From Veillonella atypica KON (GTDB lineage: Bacteria; Bacillota; Negativicutes; Veillonellales; Veillonellaceae): a stretch of DNA of 64,000 bases. Location of the stretch: contig NZ_PPDE01000008.1 in the NCBI RefSeq assembly GCF_002959915.1, positions 558,001 through 622,000 of the forward strand. The letters run 5' to 3'. Under the pieces are notes generated by a model, which searched no databases, was not told where the DNA came from, and saw only the letters and a list, made by a program, of their open reading frames with translations. The translations under genes were made by a program, and so were the position numbers. Shown here one piece after another: positions 44,667 to 54,147 of the stretch (the first letter of the stretch is position 1; each line of letters opens with the position of its first letter).

Positions 44667-46070
44667 ATGCAACAATCATGGAAAATTGCATTTGCCTACA
44701 TAGGTGTTATTGTAGGTGCAGGACTCTCGAGTGGACAAGATCTTCTACAATATTTTATAAGTTTTGGCCAAATAGGTCTTATTGGTGTTCTATTACTAGG
44801 TCTATTAAATGCCGCATTTGGTAAAATCATGCTTTCTTTGGGGAGCTACTATCGTGCAGACAATCATGAAGAAGTTTTTACACAGATTTCCCATCCTATT
44901 ATTACAAGAATACTTGATTTTGTACTAATCTCTGGTAGCTTTATTATGGGATTTGTTATGATTGCTGGCGCAGGCTCAAACTTAGAACAACAATTTGGAT
45001 TCCCTTTTTGGCTTGGCGGATTAATTTGCTCACTTTTAATCATAACCGTATCATTTATGAACTTTGACAAAATAACCAATGTTTTAGGTGTTTTTACTCC
45101 TATCATGATTGTTATGATATTCATCATTACAGGCTACTCTTTTATTGGTAAAAGTCATGATTGGACTACATTAGAGGCTATAGCCCACACAATCAAACCA
45201 GCCACAAGCAATGTATGGTTTTCTGTCATTAATTATTATTCTCTATGTGCTATGACAGCTGTTTCTATGGCCTTTATTTTAGGTGGTTCTGTTGTTCGTA
45301 TTGGTATTGCTGAAAAAGGTGGCACTCGTGGTGGCCTATTAGTCGGATTAGTTGTTTTTATAGCTGCTATCTCTATTTTTGCAAATCTAGATACAGTAAA
45401 AGATGCAGATTTGCCGATTCTTGCTATTGCCAATCAAATTCATCCTTGGCTAGCATATATATATGCAATCACAGTCTTTTCACTTATTTTTAATACAGCA
45501 TTCTCTCTTTTTTATTCTATTGCTAGACGTTTTGCCAACGGCAGCACAAAAAGAATGAGAATTGTTATTATTTCTGTAGTAATCATAGGATATATATGTA
45601 GTTTCTTTGGTTTTAAAGATTTGATTAGTATCCTCTACCCAATTCTCGGTTATATGGGACTATTACTCCTAATTATTCTTATTTATGGCTGGCTCCGTGA
45701 TCGTAAAGATATCATTATGGAAAAACTCTTCCGAAGAAAGATGCTCCATTTATCATTAAAAAAACATAGTCCTCACAAAAATCTTTCAGAAAAAGAACGC
45801 GAACTATTCCATACATTAGGTGATATTAGTCAAGCAGATACAAAATCTCTTAAAGAAGATATTCATAATGAAGCAAAAGAAATACTTTCAAATACGGAAA
45901 CAGTTCAAGAGCTAAAAGACTATGTAGAAGAGCATCTCTCAATAGACGAAGAAGTTATACATCAAAATATCAATATTCTACAAGAACAACAGGAAGAATC
46001 AAAATCAACTGAATCTCCTAAAGATAGACCTATCAAAAAGTCCAATATAAATAACAGTGAAGTAAAATGA
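44667..46070 (+). CDS. YkvI-like transporter with charged C-terminal extension
   Basis: 467 residues: about ten hydrophobic segments to residue 350 (IAFAYIGVIVGAGLSSGQD at the start, the YkvI family signature), then about 115 residues of charged, probably cytosolic sequence. The family is uncharacterised and distantly related to amino-acid/sodium symporters. AAAGGAGGAAAATATA precedes the ATG. Its stop overlaps the ThrE-like gene (ATGA). Confidence 0.8.
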   Translation: MQQSWKIAFAYIGVIVGAGLSSGQDLLQYFISFGQIGLIGVLLLGLLNAAFGKIMLSLGSYYRADNHEEVFTQISHPIITRILDFVLISGSFIMGFVMIAGAGSNLEQQFGFPFWLGGLICSLLIITVSFMNFDKITNVLGVFTPIMIVMIFIITGYSFIGKSHDWTTLEAIAHTIKPATSNVWFSVINYYSLCAMTAVSMAFILGGSVVRIGIAEKGGTRGGLLVGLVVFIAAISIFANLDTVKDADLPILAIANQIHPWLAYIYAITVFSLIFNTAFSLFYSIARRFANGSTKRMRIVIISVVIIGYICSFFGFKDLISILYPILGYMGLLLLIILIYGWLRDRKDIIMEKLFRRKMLHLSLKKHSPHKNLSEKERELFHTLGDISQADTKSLKEDIHNEAKEILSNTETVQELKDYVEEHLSIDEEVIHQNINILQEQQEESKSTESPKDRPIKKSNINNSEVK

Positions 46071-47317
46071 ATAACGAGGAAATAATGACAGGTGTGGAAT
46101 TAGAAATTATACTAAAAGCTGGAAAAATACTACTTAGCAGTGGCGCCGAAATCAGTCGTACAGAGGATACTATGAACTACATAGCACGAGCTATGAATTT
46201 TAAATATTTAGAAGCCTACGTATCCAATAGAGGTATTTTTGCAACTGCTAAGAAAGCTGATGGAACTGAAATTACTCGTATTTATAACGTTCCTGAAGTC
46301 GATATTAACCTCAGTAAAATTGAATCTGTTAATGCTCTCTCCCGACGTATCACACAAAAAAATATTACTATTGAGGAGATTGAAAGTGAACTTAATCAAA
46401 TTGATACCATGTCAGACTATTCTTTTTTTTGGAGATTAGTAGCTTATACGTTAGGAGCTTCTGGCTTTAGCTATGCAATTGGTAGTTCTATAACAGACTC
46501 TATAATTGCAGGTATTATAGGCTTAATATTAGGCGTCTATATGTGTACGATTAAACGCATACTTAGCTCTGATGTATTGATTACCATTTTAGGTAGTATT
46601 CTAATAGCCTTATTGGGTAATCTCTTTATCCACTTTGAATTAGGCTCCAACCTATCAGTTATATTACTAGGAGCCATGATTGACATTGTTCCCGGAGTTC
46701 CTTTCGTCAATGCTATTAGAGAGTATAGCCAGAATAACTATAATACAGGAATAACCCTTATGATGGGCGCGTTACTTACCTGTATTTCAATGGCTGTAGG
46801 GGTCGCAGTAGTACAATCACTACTCTTCAACACACAAATGATTCCTCTTTATACCTCTAATTTAGATACTAATTCCTTAACCTCTATGTTTATGCGTAGT
46901 ATAATGGCTGGTATTGGTACGACAGCATTTGCAATCTTATTCCGTGTAGCTAAACAACATTTTATCGATTGTACAATATTAGGATTCATCTCATGGTTCT
47001 TGTTCTTAACATTATCTTCACTACAGTCTAATGTTATGCTCTCCATATTCATCAGTGGTTTTATCATCGCCATAGCATCAAGAATATTGGCTGTTAAACG
47101 GAAATGCCCTGCTATAGTTTTCCTAATGACTAGCTTATTCCCTTTACTACCAGGGCTCAGCTTTTATCGATCCATTTATTATATGCTAATGGGACAAGAA
47201 ACTATTGCCATTAGCTTCGCAAAAGAATCCTTTTTGATAGCTTTTACAATTGCTATATCTATCGTAATTGTAAAACATATAAAACCACCACGAATCAAAA
47301 AACACACTTATAAGTAA
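46067..47317 (+). CDS. ThrE-type threonine/serine exporter family protein
   Basis: 416 residues. N-terminal cytosolic part (ILLSSGAEISRTEDTMNYIA, then YVSNRGIFATA) followed by about ten hydrophobic segments with GAMIDIVPGVPFVNAIREYS and a second half ending LLPGLSFYRSIYYML; both ThrE halves (DUF1212 and DUF3815) are fused, as in Corynebacterium ThrE. Coupled to the YkvI-like gene, so the pair may import and export related amino acids. Confidence 0.88.
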   Translation: MNNEEIMTGVELEIILKAGKILLSSGAEISRTEDTMNYIARAMNFKYLEAYVSNRGIFATAKKADGTEITRIYNVPEVDINLSKIESVNALSRRITQKNITIEEIESELNQIDTMSDYSFFWRLVAYTLGASGFSYAIGSSITDSIIAGIIGLILGVYMCTIKRILSSDVLITILGSILIALLGNLFIHFELGSNLSVILLGAMIDIVPGVPFVNAIREYSQNNYNTGITLMMGALLTCISMAVGVAVVQSLLFNTQMIPLYTSNLDTNSLTSMFMRSIMAGIGTTAFAILFRVAKQHFIDCTILGFISWFLFLTLSSLQSNVMLSIFISGFIIAIASRILAVKRKCPAIVFLMTSLFPLLPGLSFYRSIYYMLMGQETIAISFAKESFLIAFTIAISIVIVKHIKPPRIKKHTYK

Positions 47318-47430
47318 TATAACCCTATAACAAATTCATGTAAATTAAAGCATTCTGTAATAGTTTAGTAACATAGTGACTTATATCACCGACAAAATAT
47401 ATTGTCAATTGGTATATTTATTTCATCTTC

Positions 47431-47532
47431 CTACTGGGCTGACGGATACGTAGAATTGACTACATGCACAGTAGCACACATCGTGTGATAGCCGACCGTC
47501 TGGGCAAGCTTTTGTTCAGATGGTCTTTTTTT
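47431..47532 (+). promoter_or_regulatory. Likely ZTP (pfl) riboswitch with overlapping terminator
   Basis: Aptamer-like fold: GGGCT-GACGG at the 5' side, hairpin GTAG / CTAC, hairpin CACA / TGTG, then AGCC and CCGTCTGGGC, the pairing GACGG with CCGTC being the ZTP pseudoknot and the CTGGGC end its hallmark. The same CCGTC strand also forms a terminator (GACCGTCTG / CAGATGGTC, 47494-47525, then TTTTTTT), so ligand binding and termination exclude each other. ZTP riboswitches sense purine/one-carbon stress and often control formate or folate genes; here the next gene is an OFA-family transporter. Not confirmed by a covariance model. Confidence 0.68.
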
Positions 47533-47602
47533 ATTGCCATCTCATAGCAAATGCTTCTTTATCAATTTTTGATAATCTCACGTATATGAAAGGAGTTTTT
47601 TT

Positions 47603-48814
47603 ATGAGAAATCGTTGGCTTATCGCACTTGCAGCTATTGGACTGCACATATCCATCGGTAGCGTGTATGCATGGAGCGTGCTCACGCGCCCTATCATGGT
47701 AGATATGGGATTTACCTTATCACAAACAACCTGGACATTTTCACTAGCCATTCTAATGCTTGGTCTATCTGCAGGTTTTCTTGGATCCTTTGCAGAGAAG
47801 ATTGGTCCTAAAAAAAGCGGTCTACTCGCCATGTTATTTTGGGTAGCAGGTCTATTCGGTACAGCTTATGCACTTAGCATATATAGCCTTACCTTACTAT
47901 ATCTATTCTACGGTATCATTGGCGGTATTGGACTAGGCATCGGCTACATAACACCAGTTTCTACGCTCGTAAAATACTTTCCAAATCGTCCTGGATTTGC
48001 TACCGGATTAGCTATAATGGGATTCGGATTTGCCGCCCTTATTGCAGGTCCTCTTATGCAGTACCTTGTGGCTCATGTGGGCTTAGTAAATAATTTCATT
48101 ATCCTTGGTATCATCTATCTTATAGTTATGAGTGCTTCTTCCCTTTATTTGAAAGCACCTACGCCAAAAGAACCGACACGCTCTAATCAAGATAAATCTA
48201 CCATGTACGTACATAATCACGGTATGCTAGCTAATGATGCTATGAAAACGTGGCAATTCAGTGCTCTATGGTGGGTCTTCTTTGTTAATATCACCTGCGG
48301 TATTGGGCTCCTATCTCTAGCATCCCCAATGGCACAAGAAACCATTGGTATGACACCAGCAGCTGCGGCCTCTCTAGTCGGTATTATTGGCATTTTCAAT
48401 GGTGGTGGTCGCATTGTATGGTCCACTATCTCTGATTTTCTTGGACGAGCACAAACTTATATATTATTCTTTATCATGGAAATCATTGCCTTCTATTTAC
48501 TGTCCCAAACCAATAGTGTATTAACATTCCAGATTTTAATACTCCTCATTATCACCTGTTACGGTGGAGGCTTCTCTTGTATGCCAGCATATCTTGCAGA
48601 CCTTTATGGTATACGCCAACTCTCTACCATTCACGGCCGTATCTTAACAGCTTGGGGCTTAGCCGGCATTGCTGGTCCCATGATTGTATCGTACTTTCAC
48701 GAAGCCGGATATGGGTATTCCATGGCTTTAGTGTGCTTTGCAGGTTTATTTGTATTAAATACAATAATTGCTATAATCTTAAAAATGTATGGCAAGAGGG
48801 ACCTTCACAGCTGA
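47603..48814 (+). CDS. OFA-family MFS transporter (oxalate/formate antiporter type)
   Basis: 403 residues, 12 hydrophobic segments. The start RNRWLIALAAIGLHISIGSV followed by YAWSV is the signature of the OFA family, and the centre has the family's GIGLGIGYITPVSTLVKYFP. Substrate probably formate, oxalate or another small acid. AAAGGAG precedes the ATG; a candidate ZTP riboswitch lies in the 285-base leader. The end runs into the second copy of the duplicated RNA element. Confidence 0.88.
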   Translation: MRNRWLIALAAIGLHISIGSVYAWSVLTRPIMVDMGFTLSQTTWTFSLAILMLGLSAGFLGSFAEKIGPKKSGLLAMLFWVAGLFGTAYALSIYSLTLLYLFYGIIGGIGLGIGYITPVSTLVKYFPNRPGFATGLAIMGFGFAALIAGPLMQYLVAHVGLVNNFIILGIIYLIVMSASSLYLKAPTPKEPTRSNQDKSTMYVHNHGMLANDAMKTWQFSALWWVFFVNITCGIGLLSLASPMAQETIGMTPAAAASLVGIIGIFNGGGRIVWSTISDFLGRAQTYILFFIMEIIAFYLLSQTNSVLTFQILILLIITCYGGGFSCMPAYLADLYGIRQLSTIHGRILTAWGLAGIAGPMIVSYFHEAGYGYSMALVCFAGLFVLNTIIAIILKMYGKRDLHS

Positions 48815-48828
48815 CACCTACATTTAAA

Positions 48829-48941
48829 CATGAAAAAAGGCCCGACTGTGAAGTCAGACCGTTTCTTCAATTAAATCAATATAAAAGCGAAGTCTGGCAA
48901 CCAAACCATTTATACCTCACTTTGATATCAATTATATCATA
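48829..48941 (-). ncRNA. Candidate small RNA, copy 2 of the 112-bp duplicated element
   Basis: Nearly identical to 43708-43819. The -10-like TATGATATAAT overlaps the stop codon of the lipoprotein gene (48937-48939), and the intrinsic terminator is the same stem with a T-run of seven. No toxin-like peptide was found here, so it may act in trans, or simply serve as terminator of the OFA and lipoprotein genes. Confidence 0.5.
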
Positions 48942-50232
48942 AAAAATCTACTTCGCCCTTATATGTATCACCCAAGTTTGAAATCTTCGCATCAGAGGCG
49001 ATTCCTGCTAGTGCTGGCAAGCTCTTTCGATTCGCATCATATTTATAATAGATTGTATGTATATAAAGATTATGTGCATCTTGCGTGCTAAATCGCCACT
49101 CACTAATACCATCTTCATATTCAAATGTTACCAACACGCCAGGAACGCCATCATTCCATATATACGTATGGCTACCACTACGCATATTCTTTCTAGCTTT
49201 TAACTGTGCTTCAGAGATTGTGACAATGTCAACAAGATTAGCCCAGATTTCCCCCTTATGCTCAACAGGATATACTTCTATCATCTGCGAAATACCTGTA
49301 GGATCCTTATATATTTTAATATGCTCATTACCGGATGCTTCTTCAACGGCATCATTTAATACCCGATAATTATAGTTATTAAAGCTTTCAAAATGACTAT
49401 CCTTATTTAACCGTTCTAATGATGTAATATTAGACACAATATAATTAGCGATAATGTCCTCGATGCCTCGTTTACCAATACCTCGCTCGCCATCTTCTCT
49501 AACCATCAAGGTAAGTACATATTGCGTATCAGGCTCATTATTTAAGGCAAAAGAAATATCATTCGCCACAAAGGTAGAATCACCTTTAGTTTTCATGGTG
49601 CTCCAGCGGCCATTAATAACCCTTTCTCCTTTGAAAGTACTACCATCAATACTGGATATATCAAACTGATCTTGATTCATATGTGACCATTTTTCCTGCA
49701 ATGCAGAACGCACATAGCCTTGCTTTAATTCATTATAGGGTTTGCCCAAATACTGAGCACTTTGCTCATACGGATGATTATCCACAACTAAACTAGTATA
49801 AATAAAAGGATGGTTAAATGTATACACCAATGTATTAGTATCTTTCACATTCGGAATAGGGGCAGATTGTGTGCCACCTTTGAAAGCTGGAAAAGGCAGT
49901 GTATAGGAAAGCCCGCCTTTATCAGTATGCATATGGACTTCTGTTACAGCATTATATTGGGCACGCCACATAGAATAGTTTAAATTTCTACGCTGCTCAG
50001 CATTCATCTCATCAACACGATATAGCAATCTAGCCGCATCACTAACCTCCGCAACACTAGTAGCATTATAGATTCTTTCATTAAGAATACTATCCATCAA
50101 ATCATTCTTATAAAAATCAGCACTAGAATGCTTAGATTTTGCATTATACCCAGGCAACTCATTAGCATTGCTGCAACCACTCAAACACAACACAGCAATC
50201 AGACCACCGAATAACAAAGATTTTCTAAACAT
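48937..50232 (-). CDS. WND-family lipoprotein
   Basis: 431 residues. Lipoprotein signal MFRKSLLFGGLIAVLCLSGC (Cys20), so lipid-anchored. In the C-terminal half it shares YNYRVLNDAVEE and TYIWNDGVPGVLVTFEYEDG with the INIPGA exported proteins, including the WND-x-P motif, but its mature start is different (NANELPGYNAK). Probably an envelope-anchored member of that paralogous set. A tail copy lies at 44496-44567. ATG preceded by GAGGAGATCTT. Confidence 0.75.
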   Translation of the reverse strand: MFRKSLLFGGLIAVLCLSGCSNANELPGYNAKSKHSSADFYKNDLMDSILNERIYNATSVAEVSDAARLLYRVDEMNAEQRRNLNYSMWRAQYNAVTEVHMHTDKGGLSYTLPFPAFKGGTQSAPIPNVKDTNTLVYTFNHPFIYTSLVVDNHPYEQSAQYLGKPYNELKQGYVRSALQEKWSHMNQDQFDISSIDGSTFKGERVINGRWSTMKTKGDSTFVANDISFALNNEPDTQYVLTLMVREDGERGIGKRGIEDIIANYIVSNITSLERLNKDSHFESFNNYNYRVLNDAVEEASGNEHIKIYKDPTGISQMIEVYPVEHKGEIWANLVDIVTISEAQLKARKNMRSGSHTYIWNDGVPGVLVTFEYEDGISEWRFSTQDAHNLYIHTIYYKYDANRKSLPALAGIASDAKISNLGDTYKGEVDFL

Positions 50233-50303
50233 AAGATCTCCTCAATACACACTAACTATATTTTGTATATTGTAATGTACTTATGTAGTAATAAAATGAT
50301 AAC

Positions 50304-50347
50304 AAAAGAGGTTCCTACTATCACAAAGGTGATAAAAGGAACCTCTT
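50304..50347 (-). terminator. Terminator after the hxs operon
   Basis: AAGAGGTTCCT / AGGAACCTCTT stem with TTTTG beyond on the minus strand. It shares arms with the hairpin at 43449-43490. Confidence 0.8.
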
Positions 50348-50569
50348 AACTATTCTTCTACTATTCCAATGTTTCAGGAACTTTGCCATTAAGCCATGCT
50401 GTTTTTTTAATATTCGTAAATACTCACGATATATCAATAAAATAACATTCAGAGAGCGCCCCCTCTATCAGGGAGCACATAGAAATAATGCGTCAACTTC
50501 CTAAAATAGCTTATAGGAGATTATAAAATATCGATATATATACTATTGGGTACATATAGAACTAATAGA
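50348..50569. other. Region after hxsC with no recognised gene
   Basis: Only short open frames without starts are visible; on the minus strand one ends KTAWLNGKVPETLE at 50361 but has no start codon. Small inverted repeats near 50455-50480 (cgccccctct / agggagc). I see no gene that can be supported here; it is the 3' flank of hxsC and the terminator of that operon. Confidence 0.4.
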
Positions 50570-51604
50570 CTATAACAAAGGACTTATATGTTGACTTATA
50601 TTTATAGATGTTTCAAAAATACCACAACACTGTTCTTTCATGACACAATTGTTACAACTAACAGGATATGTCTTTTTCCAAGCAGAAATACTATCTCTTG
50701 CTAAAAATCGCACACCCTCTGTTAACAAACATAAAGGTATATTGTAAATAGAGGTCATTATACCTCGTCTATATAATGATAATGATGCCGATTTAAGTAC
50801 ATCCTTATAGTCAAATGGATCTATCCAAAACTCCTCACTATTTTTCGCTGCATATCCACTGTATTCCATCCCCATAATAGCAACATGTCGTACAAATGGT
50901 AGATTCCTAGATATATAATCAGCTAACAACTTAATATTACCTATAGTTTTACTGAACAAAACTGTTCGAATCTCTATTAACTGCCTCTTTCTAAATAGGT
51001 TGAAAATCCCTTTAATCGTATCAATAAATGCACCATTACAACCAACTATATAATCATGCTGCTCATAATTTGCTGCATATAAAGGAATACAAAAAAGCAA
51101 TTTAGAATGACCAATACTCGTAATTCTTTCAACTAATTTCATATTTTTAAACGCACGTCCATTAGTCAAAAAAGAGACCGGAGTATCTGGATAAATATCA
51201 TGAACTCGATGCAGTAACTCAACAACTACATCAGGGAACACTGTAGGTTCTCCACCAGTAATCCCTATATGCTTTACATTCTCAGGCTTTAGCTCAAGTA
51301 TTTGTAAATTCATATCTAAAAAATGACCAGAATTATCGCAGACTTGGGGACACATAATACAAGCACTATTACATTGATTGGTAATAAAGAGTGTCAAATC
51401 TTGCCAACTACTACGATACAAAATGGAGATAATTCCATCAGGCATAATAGATACAATATCACCTGATTCATAATTAAGGAAGTCATTTGGTGAAAGCGTT
51501 AACGTAAGCTGGCTATTTCTACAAATAATTAAATCATCTTCTATAAATACTTTACCTATATAGGGTTGTTTGATATTAATACCTTCAATTTTTGTACTTA
51601 ACAT
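50570..51604 (-). CDS. hxsC: His-Xaa-Ser system radical SAM maturase HxsC
   Basis: 344-residue radical SAM enzyme. The iron-sulfur motif CNSACIMC (CX3CX2C) lies near residue 85, followed by a typical GGEPTVFPD loop and KLLFCIPLYAANYEQHDY; a C-terminal cysteine cluster CNNCVMKEQCC may bind another cluster. Together with HxsB it is expected to modify the H-x-S repeat of HxsA. Start at ATG 51604 with GAGGTTGATA; a TTG at 51616 overlaps the hxsB stop. Last gene of the operon. Confidence 0.88.
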   Translation of the reverse strand: MLSTKIEGINIKQPYIGKVFIEDDLIICRNSQLTLTLSPNDFLNYESGDIVSIMPDGIISILYRSSWQDLTLFITNQCNSACIMCPQVCDNSGHFLDMNLQILELKPENVKHIGITGGEPTVFPDVVVELLHRVHDIYPDTPVSFLTNGRAFKNMKLVERITSIGHSKLLFCIPLYAANYEQHDYIVGCNGAFIDTIKGIFNLFRKRQLIEIRTVLFSKTIGNIKLLADYISRNLPFVRHVAIMGMEYSGYAAKNSEEFWIDPFDYKDVLKSASLSLYRRGIMTSIYNIPLCLLTEGVRFLARDSISAWKKTYPVSCNNCVMKEQCCGIFETSINISQHISPLL

Positions 51605-51612
51605 TATCAACC

Positions 51613-53049
51613 TCAATAATTAATCCATGACCAAAAGACTTTATCGATTCTATCATCATTTAAACTTAATAAGTAAAAAATATAGTCTAAAGCCCCTTTA
51701 GTTTTTTGACAAAAACTACTACTTGGTCGATGCCCTTCAAGAGTCCCATTTTCAGCATAATACCGTACGGGATCTGCTCCACAATACAGTTGATATGCAC
51801 AAGTCGCACATTCAGGTAAGCATTCAACACAGGATGCTTTAACAACCTCTTTAGCAAGATTTCCCTTGAATAACTCATTCCAGGTATTAGCTCCCACATG
51901 ACCTAAACAGAATCGTTTATCCCCACGTCGTGCTAACATACGACCTTCGTCTGAGGCATAAACATAACCATTGTAATCGTAAATAATACCACTTATAATA
52001 TTGCCACATGGAGATTGTAAGTCAACAAATCCAGTACTAAAAGGTGTTAAAATACGTTCTAATAATAATGCTGCATAATACTCTACGAAATAATATCCCT
52101 CTATATTTTTTTGAATAATATAATTTAAAGCATTCTTATAAACTTTAAGAAACTCTTCCGTTGAATAGCCTAGAGTGTTTACATTATCTACAGCATTACC
52201 ATATGGGTTTAAAGCACGAATAAATATTCCATGAAAGTCATGTTTAATATACTCATCAACAACAAGAGGTAACCTATTTAAATTAGTCTTGCTAACAGTA
52301 AGCAATGGAGAGGCACCATCTTGACCTAAAATAGATCTGGTTAGAGCTAACTTCTCTTCAAATACCTTATATCCATCTATCGGACCTCGAGGCTTACGAT
52401 TATAGTTTTGTATTTCTTGATTTCCATCAAGAGATGTAGAGATTGCAATATTATGCCTTTTACAATATTCTAAAATTTCTTTAGTAATTAAAGTTAAATT
52501 AGTACAGATGACAAATTCTAATTGTCTTTTAGCAATACGGTTTACTATCTCTGCGTACTCTACAATATCTTGAATGATAGGCCAATTTAATAGCGGTTCA
52601 CCGCCTTGAAACTCTATTTTTATAATTGGAGATGGAGATTCAAAAATCTTATTTACAATAAGTTTTGCTGTAGGCCAATCTAAATCCAAATCATGTTCTT
52701 TTTCATTAGCACTACTAGCATGACAGTACCGACAATTAAAATTACATCTTGCTGTTACAACAATCATATGTAATGATGTAAAATCATCTAAATATGCTTT
52801 TCTACTCTTTAATTGATTAGCTAATACATCAAGCTGAATTTCAAGGTCGTAATCATCTGCTAAAAACTGTTTATCCTTTAAAGCAAAATAAAAATCTGAA
52901 TTTCTATCAATATCCTTATTTAAAATATGATTGAAGTCATCAAGATTTATAAATAAATGTTCGCCACCTTGATTAACTAGAACCATTATTCCATTTGACA
53001 ACTCTGTAAACCAAAATGGCAGATAATGTAATTCAGGAAGTACTGACAC
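51613..53049 (-). CDS. hxsB: His-Xaa-Ser system radical SAM maturase HxsB
   Basis: 478-residue radical SAM/SPASM enzyme. An N-terminal 90-residue part (LPFWFTELSNGIMVLVNQGG) resembles a peptide-recognition region; then CNFNCRYCHAS (CX3CX2C, near residue 103), FQGGEPLLNWP, and a SPASM-like C-terminal Cys region (SCVECLPECATCAYQLYCGA). This matches the HxsB family. GTG start at 53049, with GGAGGG upstream, overlapping the hxsD stop by one base. Confidence 0.9.
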   Translation of the reverse strand: MSVLPELHYLPFWFTELSNGIMVLVNQGGEHLFINLDDFNHILNKDIDRNSDFYFALKDKQFLADDYDLEIQLDVLANQLKSRKAYLDDFTSLHMIVVTARCNFNCRYCHASSANEKEHDLDLDWPTAKLIVNKIFESPSPIIKIEFQGGEPLLNWPIIQDIVEYAEIVNRIAKRQLEFVICTNLTLITKEILEYCKRHNIAISTSLDGNQEIQNYNRKPRGPIDGYKVFEEKLALTRSILGQDGASPLLTVSKTNLNRLPLVVDEYIKHDFHGIFIRALNPYGNAVDNVNTLGYSTEEFLKVYKNALNYIIQKNIEGYYFVEYYAALLLERILTPFSTGFVDLQSPCGNIISGIIYDYNGYVYASDEGRMLARRGDKRFCLGHVGANTWNELFKGNLAKEVVKASCVECLPECATCAYQLYCGADPVRYYAENGTLEGHRPSSSFCQKTKGALDYIFYLLSLNDDRIDKVFWSWINY

Positions 53050-53378
53050 TAGTCTATCCCTCCTGCTTTATCAAATGCTTTATGATAAATAATTTCTCGA
53101 AACTTACCAAATCTATCATCTAAGTCAATTTGAACCTGTTTTTTTAGTGCTTCATTACAAAAGTCACCCAATAACTTTTCTAACTTATCTTTATCAGCCT
53201 CTAACTTTAATTTGAACCAAACACCAACAGTGTCAAAGTCAACTTCATCAATTTTAATATAACATTGGTCTGTAAACATATTCGCCGCATACATTACCGC
53301 TTTAGGCTCATAGAATTCTTTCTTTAATTCAACAAAATAAACAAAATCATTTTCTTTTCTAATAAAATAATTTGCCAT
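53049..53378 (-). CDS. hxsD: His-Xaa-Ser system protein HxsD
   Basis: 109 residues, acidic, no signal peptide. The alternation of beta and helix (FIRKENDFVYFVELKKEFY, ANMFTDQCYIKIDEVD) fits HxsD, whose role is not known to me; by analogy with other peptide-modification loci it may present the substrate, acting as a recognition partner. Start at ATG 53378 with AGGTG; the frame could begin at a GTG at 53387. Overlapping stops and starts bind hxsA-hxsD-hxsB into one coupled unit. Confidence 0.85.
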   Translation of the reverse strand: MANYFIRKENDFVYFVELKKEFYEPKAVMYAANMFTDQCYIKIDEVDFDTVGVWFKLKLEADKDKLEKLLGDFCNEALKKQVQIDLDDRFGKFREIIYHKAFDKAGGID

Positions 53379-53379
53379 A

Positions 53380-54114
53380 CTAGACACCTAATGCTTGTTT
53401 CATTTTTAAATAAATACGACCATTTTGTGGTAACCCATGTCTAGCTTGAAAATCATAGATAGCAGCCACAACATCTTGTGTACGACCACTACCAGAAGAA
53501 AATGTATATCCATGACGTTGTAGTCCTGCACGGACAATATTAATATTAGTGCTATTCAAATATGCCTCTGTTTGCCAATCAACAATGCCTGTTGCAGGTA
53601 AACCATATTCTATTTGGAAATTTTTAATTGCCTGAACTGTATTAGGCCCCTTTTGTCCATCAACAGTTCCCACAGAATAACCTAAATCATTGAGTTGCTG
53701 TTGTATATTAGAAATGGACATAACATCAACAGGTTGAGCTGGTGCTATATATCCATAATCATTACTTCCAGAACTACTTGTACTACCACCTGAGGTATAA
53801 CCAGAACCGGAATAATGTGAATAATGAGATCTGTGAGAAGAGTGTGATCTATGACTATAATGTGCCATTTCAACTATATCATTAGAGAAAATTCCATCAA
53901 TGCTATCAAAAATTTGTTTGTGTGGAGCCATATTATTAGATTTAAACTTCATACCTTTGAAATTATTTAGATTAATAGCACTACTATGGTCCAAGGTATT
54001 TAAATCATCACTATACTTATCCCATGCATTAGCCGTTGTAGGCAATCCTAGTTGTGCTAATATCCAAGAACTTACAGTAACAAATGTTAACCACGCTTTT
54101 TTTGACTGTTTCAT
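53380..54114 (-). CDS. hxsA: His-Xaa-Ser repeat protein HxsA with peptidoglycan-binding domains
   Basis: 244-residue substrate of the locus. Signal peptide (about 1-30, cleavage near ANA-WD), a linker, six tandem H-x-S tripeptides at residues 85-102 (HYS HRS HSS HRS HYS HYS), a Gly/Ser-rich linker, then two PG_binding_1-type domains (about 132-190 and 191-244, each with YGLPATGIVDW/HGLPQNGRIYL). The chain is thus an exported, wall-anchored protein whose His/Ser repeat is the expected modification site. The ATG at 54114 has GAGGGG upstream; an in-frame ATG at 54138 lies closer to the DUF4236 stop and lacks one. Confidence 0.93.
   Translation of the reverse strand: MKQSKKAWLTFVTVSSWILAQLGLPTTANAWDKYSDDLNTLDHSSAINLNNFKGMKFKSNNMAPHKQIFDSIDGIFSNDIVEMAHYSHRSHSSHRSHYSHYSGSGYTSGGSTSSSGSNDYGYIAPAQPVDVMSISNIQQQLNDLGYSVGTVDGQKGPNTVQAIKNFQIEYGLPATGIVDWQTEAYLNSTNINIVRAGLQRHGYTFSSGSGRTQDVVAAIYDFQARHGLPQNGRIYLKMKQALGV
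53809..53862 (-). repeat. Six H-x-S tripeptide repeats inside hxsA
   Basis: Encodes HYS-HRS-HSS-HRS-HYS-HYS without interruption, 54 bases, six 9-base units. Codons vary (cac/cat, tct/tca), so the repeat is kept at protein level. Confidence 0.95.
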
Positions 54115-54147
54115 AATACCCCTCACTTTTTTAACCATGAAAATAAA

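Noticed and set aside
50348-50569. Precursor peptide gene after hxsC (frame ending KTAWLNGKVPETLE)
   Set aside because: No start codon after the previous in-frame stop; hxsA already supplies the expected substrate.
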